Shown here piece by piece: positions 1 to 9,046 of a stretch of 54,490 nucleotides of DNA (its first letter is position 1; every line of letters begins with the position of its first letter). A program made the position numbers and the translations under genes. The notes below the pieces were generated by a model that made no database searches, had not been told where the DNA came from, and saw only the letters and a list, made by a program, of their open reading frames with translations. The stretch is taken from NCBI GenBank assembly GCA_003562075.1, contig PWWP01000096.1, positions 1-54,490 on the forward strand, written 5' to 3'. The stretch comes from Gemmatimonadota bacterium. Its GTDB lineage: Bacteria; Gemmatimonadota; Gemmatimonadetes; Longimicrobiales; Gaopeijiaceae.

Positions 1-43
1 ACTCTTAATCAGTAGGTTCGGGGTTCGATTCCCTGGCGGCGCA
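1..43 (+). tRNA. tRNA-Lys(CTT), 3' part only
   Basis: The window opens inside a tRNA. The anticodon loop is at 2-8 with CTT at 4-6. It is followed by the 3' strand of the anticodon stem, a 5-base variable loop, a T arm (stem 19-23 with 31-35, loop TTCGATT at 24-30), a 3' acceptor strand GCGGCGC at 36-42 and discriminator A at 43. CCA is not encoded. The 5' half lies outside the window, so the identity rests on the anticodon alone. Confidence 0.9.
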
Positions 44-70
44 CTGACGCAGTTCCAGGGTTCACAAGAA

Positions 71-112
71 AACAGCTCCCCGGGGATTGATTCCCCCGGG
101 GAGCTGTTTTGC
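71..112 (+). terminator. Intrinsic terminator, probably bidirectional
   Basis: A perfect 13-bp stem (73-85 with 94-106) encloses a short AT-rich loop and is followed by TTTT. Read on the minus strand the stem is also followed by a U-rich stretch. It can therefore end both the tRNA-Lys transcript and the convergent lipoprotein gene at 210-827. Confidence 0.9.
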
Positions 113-209
113 TATGAGACGTGGCTCAGGAGAAGGGGTTGCACTCTTTCGGGGGACAGAGCCAGACCACCTTTCTTGGGGGGGATCCTGTTCCTCGAAA
201 GGGCTCGAG

Positions 210-827
210 CTATCGGACCAGCTCCATCTCGGCCCTGAATCGGGGTTCCTGGTTCCGTTCCAGGGAATAGACGAAGGTTCCGGCGTCCAGGTCCATCTCC
301 ATCATCCACACGTTGGTGGCTGCGGCCGGGATCATCTCGGCCGTCACCTGGTCAGCAGGAAAGTACTGACGGGTCGGGGTTCCGTCCTGATTGGCATAGC
401 CACCGTAACCGTGGGATGCCCCATTCAAGTCCTCCTCGGTCCGCTCCTCACCCAGGTGATCGTGGAAGAGGTGGAAGCCCTGAGGGCGCTTCTCCAGGAC
501 CCAGGCGCCGTGCCAGTATTCTCCTCCGTTTCGGTAGAGCTCGATCCGAACCAGGTCGTCGGTGCACTCGGAGATGTAGTTGCGGAGACCGGTGTCCACC
601 AGCGGATGATCCGGGTCGTCCGGATAGACGCCGTCACCCACCAGGGTTTCTCCGCAGAGCTGCGAGAGATTGGCGAAGAACTCCTGGTGAACGGGGTCGA
701 TCTCAGTCGCAGCTGTTTCCGCCACGTCGGTCTCGGCTGGGTCCGCAGTGTCAGGCGCCTCGTCTGGACCGCAGGCAGCCGCCAGCCAGAGAGGAAGGAC
801 CAGTAGAAGTGCAGTGTAGCGTTGCAT
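210..827 (-). CDS. Uncharacterised secreted lipoprotein
   Basis: A 205-residue protein that I do not recognise. It starts with a hydrophobic signal segment ending in a lipobox-like LAAAC (Cys19), followed by an Asp/Glu/Pro/Ala-rich linker typical of exported lipoproteins. The rest is soluble, with aromatic and His-rich patches such as FHLFHDH and ASHGYGG, so it probably sits on a membrane facing the periplasm. The ATG at 825-827 is chosen because the signal peptide begins there and GGAG lies just upstream; an upstream in-frame start would add 13 charged residues before the signal. It stands alone, divergent from the large peptidase gene and convergent with the tRNA, with a shared terminator downstream. 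No catalytic motif is visible. Confidence 0.7.
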   Translation of the reverse strand: MQRYTALLLVLPLWLAAACGPDEAPDTADPAETDVAETAATEIDPVHQEFFANLSQLCGETLVGDGVYPDDPDHPLVDTGLRNYISECTDDLVRIELYRNGGEYWHGAWVLEKRPQGFHLFHDHLGEERTEEDLNGASHGYGGYANQDGTPTRQYFPADQVTAEMIPAAATNVWMMEMDLDAGTFVYSLERNQEPRFRAEMELVR

Positions 828-1063
828 GGGTCTCCATCGGGTTTTTGGTTCACCATCGGATCTCACCGGATCCCGGAACAGACCTCAAGCCATATGGGGT
901 TCAATCCTGCCCCGCAAGTCTCCGTACGTTTCGGCTGGAACGATTCGCCCTTCCCAGGGATTCTCAAATTGAAGGATGGTGAGGATGATGGACCAAGTAG
1001 GCCACGGCCTCGGTCCAGACCCCTTGCCCAGCAAGCCCCCGCCCCTGAGCTGCGAGGATTCCA

Positions 1064-4000
1064 ATGGCGCGCAGGACCCCTACTCTCGTCGTCGCGCTGA
1101 TTCTGGCCTTGCTCGTCCCGTCCCTTCTGGAGGCTCAGTACTTTGGCCGGAACAAGGTGCAGTACGACCGGTTCGACTTCCAGGTATTGGAGACCGAGAA
1201 CTTCCAGATCCACTTCTACGAGGAGGCGGCGATCCCCATCGAGGACGTGGCCCGGATGGCGGAGCGGTGGCATGAGCGATTGTCCCGGATCCTGGCTCAC
1301 GATATCGGTGAGCCTCGCCCCCTGGTCTTCTATGCCAACCACCCTGACTTCCAACAGACCAACATCCTTCCTGGCCAGATAGGGGAGGGAACGGGAGGCG
1401 TGACGGAAGGTTTGCGAGACCGGGTCATCATGCCTTTGGGCTCCTCCTGGGCCGACACGGATCATGTCCTGGGCCATGAACTGGTCCATTCTTTCCAGTT
1501 CGATCTGGCCGGGCGGAGAGGAGGGCTCCAGGGGTTGATGCGGCTTCCCCTGTGGTTTGTGGAGGGGATGGCTGAGTATCTGTCCCTGGGCGGGGAGTCC
1601 ACACACACGGCCATGTGGCTTCGAGATGCAGTCCTTCGGGATGAGTTCCCCACCACCCGAATGATGTCCCGAGACATGCGGCGGTATTTCCCTTACCGCT
1701 TCGGCCACGCCTTCTTTGCCTTCATCGGCGGCACCTATGGGGACGAGGTTGTCGGAGACCTGCTACGGCAAGCCACTCGTTCTGACTGGCCCACCGCATC
1801 GAACCAGGTCTTGGGGATCTCTCCTGACACCCTGTCGGCTCGCTGGCGCGAAGTCGTCACCGCCCACTACGCCCCCCTCATGGAAGACCGGACCCCACCC
1901 GGCGAGGCAGGGACCCTTCTCCTCTCTCCTGAGACCGGAGCCGGCCGACAGAACCTCTCTCCCTCCTTGAGTCCTGATGGCCGGTATCTGGCATTCATCT
2001 CGGAGAAGGACCTCTTCACCCTGGAGATCTTTCTGGCGGATGCGCAGACGGGTGAGATCATTCGTCGGATCACCAGCGCCGTTCGAGATGCCCACTTCGA
2101 TGCCATCCGGTTCCTGGACAGCTCCGGCGCCTGGTCTCCTGACGGTGAGTATCTGGCTGTGGTTGTCTTCGCTCGGGGACGAAACAGGATCCAGCTCTAC
2201 CGTACCCGGGATGGCCAGCCCATCCAGAGCCTGGATGTTCCTGACGAGGTGGGGGAGGTCCGGGGTCCCGCCTTCTCTCCCGATGGGAGGAAGCTGGCCT
2301 TCTCCGGCCACGTGGAGGGACGGACGGATCTGTATCTGAAAGACCTGGAGACGGGGGAGGTGGAACGCCTGACGAACGACGGCTACTCGGTCCTCCAGCC
2401 CAGCTTCTCCCCGGATGGATCCCGTATTGCCTTTGTCACCGACCGGGGCCCGGACACCGATCTGGACCGCATGGTCTTCGGATCCCGGAGGGTCGGTATC
2501 CTGGAGGTGGAGACTGGAGCTTTCGAAGGGATCGCCCCTTTCCCTGGGGCTGATCACTGGAATCCCCAGTTCGCCCCGGACGGGGAGAGTCTCTTCTTCC
2601 TGGCCGATCCAGATGGATTTCGAGATCTCTATCGGATGGACGTCCAGAGTGGAGAGCTCTGGCGGGTTACGCGTTTGGCCACCGGAGTGAGTGGGATCAC
2701 GGCCGGTTCACCGGCCATGAGTGTGGCCACCGAGACTGGAACGGTCGCATTCTCCGTCTTCGATGGGGGGGAGTACCACGTGTATGCCCTGGATGCAGCC
2801 GAAGTACAGGGTGAATCCATCTCATCTGAGCGACTCGCTCTGCCAGAGGGACGTCGTCTTCCCGGTGCGCCCGAGGAAGGTCGGGGACGTTTGGCCCAGG
2901 TCCTGGCCGACGCCGATCTGGGGATGCCCGAACCCAGCTCCCACCCTTCGGGGGACGCCCGAGCCTATGAATCCCGTCTGGGTCTGGAGTGGCTGGGTCC
3001 GCCCACGATCGGGGGCGGGCGAGATCAGTTCGGAACCTTCGTTTCAGGTGGCGTGGCCGCTCAGTTCTCGGACATGCTGGGCAATCGGCGCCTGTTGACC
3101 ACCATCCAGGCTGAGGGGGAGATCCAGGACATCGGGGGGCAGGTTGTCTATCAGGACCTGGAGCGGCGCTGGAACTGGGGTCTGGCTGCAGGCCATATTC
3201 CCACCCGCTTCGTCCAGGGCGGCTTTGCCCAGGATCCGGACACGGGGCAGCAGTTTCTGATCCAGGACATCCTGCGGAGCCGACTGACACAGGCCATGGG
3301 GATGGTGACCTATCCATTCTCCCAGATTCGTCGACTGGAGTTCAGCGGAGGGTACAACCGGTTCGATTACTCGGGGGAGCGACGCATCTACCCCATCTCT
3401 CCCGCAGGCTTCATCGGAGAGGAGCGGACCGAAGACCTACCAGCTCCTGAGTCTCTGAATCTGGGGCAGGCATCGGCCGCCTTCGTCGAGGACAACTCCT
3501 TCTTCGGCTTCACCTCGCCCATCCGGGGATGGAGGGCGCGTTACGAGGTGTCCCAGACGGTGGGGAGTTTGAGCTTCACCCAAGCCACCCTGGATCACCG
3601 GCGGTATTTCAGCCTGCGGGATCATCTTACGGTGGGTCTTCGGGGGATGCATGTGGGCCGGTACGGGCTCGACCGGACGGACGGAGACCTGATTCGGCCG
3701 CTATTCCTGGGATGGGAGACCCTCGTTCGCGGCTACTCGGCAGGATCCTTTCAGGTGGGGGAGTGCTCAGACGATGGCGCGGGCGGGTGCCCTGAGTTCG
3801 ACCGTCTCCTGGGCCAACGGATCGGTGTTGCCAACCTGGAGGCCCGGGTGCCCTTTCTCGGAACGGAGCAACTTGGCCTCATCGACTTCTCCCTGGTGCC
3901 TACCGAACTTATAGCCTTCGCTGATGCTGGCGTGGCGTGGAGCGCGGGTGACGGGGCCGATCTTCGCTTCGAACGGGAAAGCATGGACCGAATCCCCGTC

Positions 4001-4129
4001 TTCAGCACTGGAGTCGGAGCCCGGATGAACATCCTGGGTGCCTTCATCCTGGAGGCCTACTACGCCGTGCCGTTCCAGCGCCCGGCTCGAGGAGCTCACT
4101 GGGGATTCAATCTGGCTCCAGGCTGGTAG
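1064..4129 (+). CDS. Peptidase MA-like / TolB-type propeller / Omp85-like barrel fusion protein
   Basis: A 1021-residue exported protein with three parts. After a signal peptide (about 1-24) comes a gluzincin-type zinc peptidase domain with HELVH at 138-142 and EGMAEY from residue 167, giving the two His and a Glu ligand. The middle (about 290-600) holds repeated PD40/TolB-like blades, seen as SPDGRYLAF, SPDGRKLAF and SPDGSRIAF. The last 350 or so residues have alternating barrel strands and the tail pattern of BamA/surface-antigen proteins (VRGY, ARVPFLG), ending in a hydrophobic strand and W. A protease and propeller anchored to the cell surface by a C-terminal barrel is the simplest reading. 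GAGG lies 6 bases before the ATG. The gene is monocistronic and convergent with the met-zincin gene. The domain assignments are by motif only; the substrate is unknown. Confidence 0.87.
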   Translation: MARRTPTLVVALILALLVPSLLEAQYFGRNKVQYDRFDFQVLETENFQIHFYEEAAIPIEDVARMAERWHERLSRILAHDIGEPRPLVFYANHPDFQQTNILPGQIGEGTGGVTEGLRDRVIMPLGSSWADTDHVLGHELVHSFQFDLAGRRGGLQGLMRLPLWFVEGMAEYLSLGGESTHTAMWLRDAVLRDEFPTTRMMSRDMRRYFPYRFGHAFFAFIGGTYGDEVVGDLLRQATRSDWPTASNQVLGISPDTLSARWREVVTAHYAPLMEDRTPPGEAGTLLLSPETGAGRQNLSPSLSPDGRYLAFISEKDLFTLEIFLADAQTGEIIRRITSAVRDAHFDAIRFLDSSGAWSPDGEYLAVVVFARGRNRIQLYRTRDGQPIQSLDVPDEVGEVRGPAFSPDGRKLAFSGHVEGRTDLYLKDLETGEVERLTNDGYSVLQPSFSPDGSRIAFVTDRGPDTDLDRMVFGSRRVGILEVETGAFEGIAPFPGADHWNPQFAPDGESLFFLADPDGFRDLYRMDVQSGELWRVTRLATGVSGITAGSPAMSVATETGTVAFSVFDGGEYHVYALDAAEVQGESISSERLALPEGRRLPGAPEEGRGRLAQVLADADLGMPEPSSHPSGDARAYESRLGLEWLGPPTIGGGRDQFGTFVSGGVAAQFSDMLGNRRLLTTIQAEGEIQDIGGQVVYQDLERRWNWGLAAGHIPTRFVQGGFAQDPDTGQQFLIQDILRSRLTQAMGMVTYPFSQIRRLEFSGGYNRFDYSGERRIYPISPAGFIGEERTEDLPAPESLNLGQASAAFVEDNSFFGFTSPIRGWRARYEVSQTVGSLSFTQATLDHRRYFSLRDHLTVGLRGMHVGRYGLDRTDGDLIRPLFLGWETLVRGYSAGSFQVGECSDDGAGGCPEFDRLLGQRIGVANLEARVPFLGTEQLGLIDFSLVPTELIAFADAGVAWSAGDGADLRFERESMDRIPVFSTGVGARMNILGAFILEAYYAVPFQRPARGAHWGFNLAPGW

Positions 4130-4290
4130 AGAAGCCGCTCGGGTTTGAGGTGACGGTCCAGGAGGGCGAAGGGAAGGGGCGGAATTCTCCCGTCCTGGTG
4201 CACCCCTCCCTCCCCGGGGATTGCCGCCCTCTTTCCCGGGGATCCCCTCCCTTCCGGCGCCATCTGCTCCGCCTCTACCGACGCCTTCCC

Positions 4291-6846
4291 TCAGGGCCAG
4301 GGAAGGGGGACCACTGGCCAGCGTGACCGGGCATCCGGGTCATCCTCGCCGGCGAAGTAGCGTGCCAGATCCAGTCGGGCCGTCTGGAGGTGAGCCCTGG
4401 ACTCGGGCGTGGCTCCGTTGGTGCCGGCCAGTTCCTCACGGAGCGACTCCAGGTGGTATTCAGCAGCGGCACGGACCTCTGGAGTGGCTTCAGTGTCGCC
4501 GGCTCGGTCCAGGAGGGTGTTGAGCACGACGCGCTGGACGATTCGCCGCAGCGCGTCAGGGCCGCCGGCCCCGCTTTCGGATGCTCCCCAGCTCCGCTCC
4601 ATTACCCTCCCCAGGACTTCATCCAACGAGGGGTTTCCTCCGTCTCGGGCGTGGAAGGAAGCCACCCGGGCCAGCCGCTCCCGATGGAGGAGATTCTCCA
4701 CGACTTCGGTGGCCAGTCCCCCGGCCAGGGTCAGGGGATCGAAGGCCGTTCCTGCCCGGGAGGGCATCCAGATCTCGGAGCCATCGCTCCCGTAGCCCGA
4801 TGGTGGGATGAGGTCGGGGAGGTGATCGGGAACGGCCAGTGCCTCGGGCTCGAGGGCATCCAGGACCATCTCCAGCGCCTGTCGCTGCTCCGATGCAGGT
4901 AGAATCTGAGCCGGGGTCTGCCCATCCCCCCGGAGGGCGTAGGTGAAGTCCATCCCTCCCACGTACTTGATGGTCCCCTCCAGGGCGTACCGGTGGTGGA
5001 GATACACGTGAGCGAAGCGCTGGTTGAGCAACGACATGGGCTCACCCGGATCGATGGCTTCCTCATTGAACCGTTCTACCAGCAGTTCCCGGACTCGGGT
5101 AGTCCTCTCCAGGGCCTCCATCATGGTGGAGCCTTCGATCCACTGGGTGGCGCCCGGAATCGAGCCGGACTGGGCCGCATGCCCGCCGGTGATGAAGCGG
5201 AGTCCCTGGTCCAGTGCGTCGGAAATGATCTCTTCCAGCCCCTCCCGCTCTGTCGCTTCGTCAGGGAACCAGGTATAGGCGTAGCGGACGGCCAGTGAGT
5301 CCCATGCGCCACCGGCATCCCGGTAGGCCTGGGAGAGATCCAGTTCACCGTCATCATCCAGATCCACAAGGGGAGCAGGATAGTCCATGACCGAGGACCG
5401 GCCCTGCGTGGCGGCGATGAAGTTGTGAGCCACCCCCACCGTGTGCCCGATCTCGTGGGCGGTGTGCTGGCGACGGCGGGCCATGGCGAACTCTTCGGCA
5501 TCCACATTCAGCCCAGCCGCACTGGCTGCCGGACGGAACCCGGCCCAGATGTTGTAGTTGACCAGGGATCGCCAGGAGTCCATCCGGACCACCGTATTCA
5601 GGATCTCACCCGTGCGGGGATCCCGGAAGGAGGGGCCCACCGAGGGCCCCGGACCCCGTCGATGGACCCAGTAGATCATGTTGTAGCGGGCATCCAGGGG
5701 ATTGGCGTCGGCGGGAAGGTCGCGGATCTGGAATGCGTTCCGGAATCCGGCGGCCTCGAAGATTTCATTCCACCACATTCCGCCCTCGATGAAGGCGGTC
5801 CGATAGGGCTCGGGGATTCCCGGGTCCATGTAGTAGACGATGGGTTCCTCCGGTTCGACCAACTCTCCGGCCAGGTAGGCTTCCGTATCGGAGGGAATGA
5901 GACGCCAGCGCGCGGTGTGACCTCCCTGGTAGTTGCCGTCCACGCCCTGGGCGAAGTCGTAGAAAGAGGCAGAGAACAAGCCCGAGCGACCGTCATGAGG
6001 CCGGGGGCGGAAGCCCTCGTCATCCGGGAGGGCGACCAGGGAATGGTGCTGCTCCAGGGTGATGGCGTTTCCGTCTGGGGCCGATTGGCGGATCTGGACG
6101 CCAGGCTCGTCGCTGGTGAAGGTAAGAACAGACCGGATCTCCGTGTTCATGGGGAAGGCGCCTGAGCTCTCCGGGCTGATCCAGCTTCGGTCTCGGGCCA
6201 ACTGGAACGTCCCCTGGTCCGCTCCTCGGACCCGCTGGATGATGCCAAAGACATCGCTCAGAAAAAAGGAGGAGGCGTCCACTACGAGGGTCTCCTCGTC
6301 CCCCTCGTCCTCCTCCAGGGGGAAGGAGCCGATGACGGAGGTGGGAAAGGACTCCCTCACGCTCCGCTCCAGTGCGTCGTCACCGCCTACGGCACGGACG
6401 CCCCAGTTGTCCCGGATCATGAGGACCCGACCGCCCCGGTGCTCCAGCCGAACCACGGCTTCCATCCCCACCTGCCCCCGGTCCAAGAGGGGTTGGCCGG
6501 CTCCGAGCCCGGTTGCCAGAGTGTTCATGTACAGGAAGTCGGTGTCCAGCCGGTCTCGGGGGATTTCCAGCAGAATCCGGTTCTCCTCGTCGTCGATTCG
6601 GAATCCCAGGAAGGGGTCCTCCTGGGCAAAGCCATCCTCCTGAGTGAAGTCATCGTTCTGTGGAACGGCCGGAAGGATGGGCTCATCCGGGCCCGCCAGC
6701 GCTCCATGGATCGAAGCTTCCGATGGGGCAGGGGACGGATGGGCGAATGCCGGTGGAGCCCCCAGAGCCAGGGCCAGCGCGAGCACGAGGCCGGTTGAAG
6801 CCAGGCCGACTCCGGTTCTGGCAGTGGAAGGAATCGGAAAGCGCAC
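4291..6846 (-). CDS. Secreted zinc metalloprotease, DUF5117/met-zincin family
   Basis: An 851-residue exported protease. The met-zincin core HEIGHTVGVAH (HExxHxxGxxH) lies near residues 462-472 and is followed by a Met-turn, SSVMDYP. The N-terminal half matches the usual pattern of DUF5117/DUF5118 proteins ahead of the catalytic domain, including the strands around the RIDDEENRILLEIPRDRLD region. I place the start at a GTG (6844-6846) because AGGAG lies 7 bases upstream and a standard signal peptide ending in AFA begins there; the longer ORF adds 31 residues without a signal. Families of this type are common in Bacteroidota, Gemmatimonadota and Acidobacteriota and are thought to degrade proteins in the periplasm or outside the cell. 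No partner gene is adjacent on the same strand. Confidence 0.9.
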   Translation of the reverse strand: MRFPIPSTARTGVGLASTGLVLALALALGAPPAFAHPSPAPSEASIHGALAGPDEPILPAVPQNDDFTQEDGFAQEDPFLGFRIDDEENRILLEIPRDRLDTDFLYMNTLATGLGAGQPLLDRGQVGMEAVVRLEHRGGRVLMIRDNWGVRAVGGDDALERSVRESFPTSVIGSFPLEEDEGDEETLVVDASSFFLSDVFGIIQRVRGADQGTFQLARDRSWISPESSGAFPMNTEIRSVLTFTSDEPGVQIRQSAPDGNAITLEQHHSLVALPDDEGFRPRPHDGRSGLFSASFYDFAQGVDGNYQGGHTARWRLIPSDTEAYLAGELVEPEEPIVYYMDPGIPEPYRTAFIEGGMWWNEIFEAAGFRNAFQIRDLPADANPLDARYNMIYWVHRRGPGPSVGPSFRDPRTGEILNTVVRMDSWRSLVNYNIWAGFRPAASAAGLNVDAEEFAMARRRQHTAHEIGHTVGVAHNFIAATQGRSSVMDYPAPLVDLDDDGELDLSQAYRDAGGAWDSLAVRYAYTWFPDEATEREGLEEIISDALDQGLRFITGGHAAQSGSIPGATQWIEGSTMMEALERTTRVRELLVERFNEEAIDPGEPMSLLNQRFAHVYLHHRYALEGTIKYVGGMDFTYALRGDGQTPAQILPASEQRQALEMVLDALEPEALAVPDHLPDLIPPSGYGSDGSEIWMPSRAGTAFDPLTLAGGLATEVVENLLHRERLARVASFHARDGGNPSLDEVLGRVMERSWGASESGAGGPDALRRIVQRVVLNTLLDRAGDTEATPEVRAAAEYHLESLREELAGTNGATPESRAHLQTARLDLARYFAGEDDPDARSRWPVVPLPWP

Positions 6847-7020
6847 GGAGTTGCTCCTGCTGTGGGGATGGACCGGACACGATGACCAACCTGGAGGATG
6901 GTCGTCTGCAGAATATGGAACCGGCCCGGTCTCGTCCACTCCGCAATGGGCGGGGTCGATTCAGACCGGCCGCTCTGGTGTATCGCTCAGGCCTGACAAG
7001 CCGAACGGTCCTCCCGGTCC

Positions 7021-9024
7021 TCAGGAGGAGAGGCCTCCGCCACCCAGGAGCCGAAGGCCGTTCAGGACCACCAGGAGTGTGCTCCCTTCGTGGGCCACCA
7101 CCGCCAGGGTCAGGGGGATCCCGATGGTGGAGGCCACGACCACCAGGATCGCCATCCATCCGACGCTGAACCAGACGTTCTGCCGGACAACCCGTCGAGA
7201 TCGGCGGCCAAGGTTGATCAGGTCTCGGACCTTGTCGAGTTCATCGCTCATGAGAACCACGTCGGCAGTCTCGATGGCCACATCGGTCCCGGCTGCGCCC
7301 ATGGCTACACCCACGGAGGCGGCGGCCATGGCTGGAGCGTCGTTCACCCCATCCCCCACCATGAGGACACCCTGGGAATCACGGGCCAACGCCCGCAGCG
7401 CATCCACCTTCTGATCTGGCAAGAGTTCACCCAGGGCCTCATCAGCTCCGATCTCCCGAGCGATGACCTGGACTGCCCGCTGATGGTCCCCGGAGAGGAT
7501 CAGGATCTTCCGGATGCCTTCGGCCCGAAGATCGGCCACCAACTCGGCTGCCCCCGTTCGGAGCTCGTCGCCAAAGGCCATGGCTCCCATGAGTTCCGGG
7601 CCCGTTCCGGCCAGAACCACGGATCGACCCTTCGCTCCCTGGGTCTCCAGCCATTCTGCCAACTCGTCTGATACTTGAGCGCCCTGGCGACGAGCCATGA
7701 CCGGGTTCCCGACCCATACCGACCGCCCGTCCACCCGGGCCTCCACCCCTTCTCCTGGAATGGCGTGGAAATCTTCAGCCGGAGGCACGGTCAATTCGGA
7801 CTCCCAGGCGGCCTGGAGGATGGCCCGGGCAAGGTGATGCTCGGATGCCGCCTCAACCCCGGCAACGAGGCGCAGAAGTTCGCCCGTGTCCCACCCGGGA
7901 GCCGGCACCGATGCCAGGAGGCGTGGCTCGCCAACGGTCAGGGTGCCGGTCTTGTCGAAGGCGACGACGTCTACCGTACCTGCCAGGTCCAGGATCCCGC
8001 CTCCCTTGAAGAGGACCCCTCGTCGAGCGCCATTTGCGATGGCGGAGAGGACGGCGGAAGGGGTGGAAATGACGAGAGCGCAGGGGCTGGCCACGACCAG
8101 AAGGGTCATCGCCCGATAGACCGCGTCGGACCAGGTCATCTGGAAGAACAGGGCCGCAACGACTGCCGTCAGGGCACTGCCTCCCAGGACCAGGAGGGTG
8201 TAGGGGTGGGCGAAGCGATCGATGAACTCCTGAGCTGGCGCTTGCTCCCCCCGGGCATCCTCCACCATTCGGACGATCCGGGCCAGCATGGTCTCACCGG
8301 CCGGTCGGGTGACCTCCACCGTCAGGACACCTCCTCCGTTGATGGTGCCGGCGAAGACCTCGTCATCCGCCTCCCGGAGGACCGGAGTGGCTTCCCCGGT
8401 GATGGCCGATTGGTCCACCTCGCTTCGACCGCTCACCACCCGCCCATCCGCGGCGATCCGCTCACCCGGCCGGACCCGGATCCGCTGACCGGGATTCAGC
8501 GTGTCGGTAGACACCCGTCCCGACTCGGCTCCCGTGTCGTCCACCAGGGTGGCCTCCTCCGGGTGGAGCTTCATGAGCCCCCCGATGGCGCGGCGGGTCC
8601 GACCCAGGGCGTAGGCTTCCAGGGTGTTGGAGAGGGAGAAGAGGAAGATGAGGATGACCCCTTCCAGGGGCTGCCCTACGCCGGCGGCCCCCAGCGCCGC
8701 CGCTCCCATGAGGAAGTCAATGGAGAGGCGGCCTTCCTTGAGGGTCGCCACCGTCTCCCGGACGATGGGGACGCCCCCGACCAGGTAGGCCACTCCCAAG
8801 GGGAGCCATGACCAGAGAGAAGGCTCATCCGGGACCCAGGTGAGGAGAGCCCCCAGGACCATCCCCACCGAGACGACGATGGTGACACGCAGGTAGGCAG
8901 CCGCCGTGGAGCTTCCCGGCCCTCCTTCTCTTCCTTCCGGGCTCGGCTCTCCCTTCCCTCCCGGTGGGTTGGGGTCAGAAGCTGTACTCCGGCTGGTCGT
9001 GTCCGACACGCCTGATGAGCTCAT
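7021..9024 (-). CDS. P1B-4-type heavy-metal P-type ATPase
   Basis: A metal-exporting ATPase of the inner membrane. The phosphorylation motif DKTGTLT is near residue 356, a His-containing SEHHLARAI loop follows, and GDGVNDAPAM marks the hinge. The transmembrane metal site reads SPC (about 313-315), and HEGST occurs near 645. SPC plus HEGGT/S-like is the signature of the P1B-4 group (CoaT, CtpD, PfeT: Co, Fe, Zn or Ni export) and differs from the CPC of copper pumps. There is no N-terminal HMA domain, also usual for P1B-4. The start is uncertain: ATG 9022-9024 leaves 22 bases after the RND permease gene, while an in-frame ATG at 9114 would overlap that gene by 68 bases. Order and spacing suggest cotranscription with the RND genes upstream. 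Confidence 0.88.
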   Translation of the reverse strand: MSSSGVSDTTSRSTASDPNPPGGKGEPSPEGREGGPGSSTAAAYLRVTIVVSVGMVLGALLTWVPDEPSLWSWLPLGVAYLVGGVPIVRETVATLKEGRLSIDFLMGAAALGAAGVGQPLEGVILIFLFSLSNTLEAYALGRTRRAIGGLMKLHPEEATLVDDTGAESGRVSTDTLNPGQRIRVRPGERIAADGRVVSGRSEVDQSAITGEATPVLREADDEVFAGTINGGGVLTVEVTRPAGETMLARIVRMVEDARGEQAPAQEFIDRFAHPYTLLVLGGSALTAVVAALFFQMTWSDAVYRAMTLLVVASPCALVISTPSAVLSAIANGARRGVLFKGGGILDLAGTVDVVAFDKTGTLTVGEPRLLASVPAPGWDTGELLRLVAGVEAASEHHLARAILQAAWESELTVPPAEDFHAIPGEGVEARVDGRSVWVGNPVMARRQGAQVSDELAEWLETQGAKGRSVVLAGTGPELMGAMAFGDELRTGAAELVADLRAEGIRKILILSGDHQRAVQVIAREIGADEALGELLPDQKVDALRALARDSQGVLMVGDGVNDAPAMAAASVGVAMGAAGTDVAIETADVVLMSDELDKVRDLINLGRRSRRVVRQNVWFSVGWMAILVVVASTIGIPLTLAVVAHEGSTLLVVLNGLRLLGGGGLSS

Positions 9025-9046
9025 GGGGACCGGGGGCGATGGGCCG

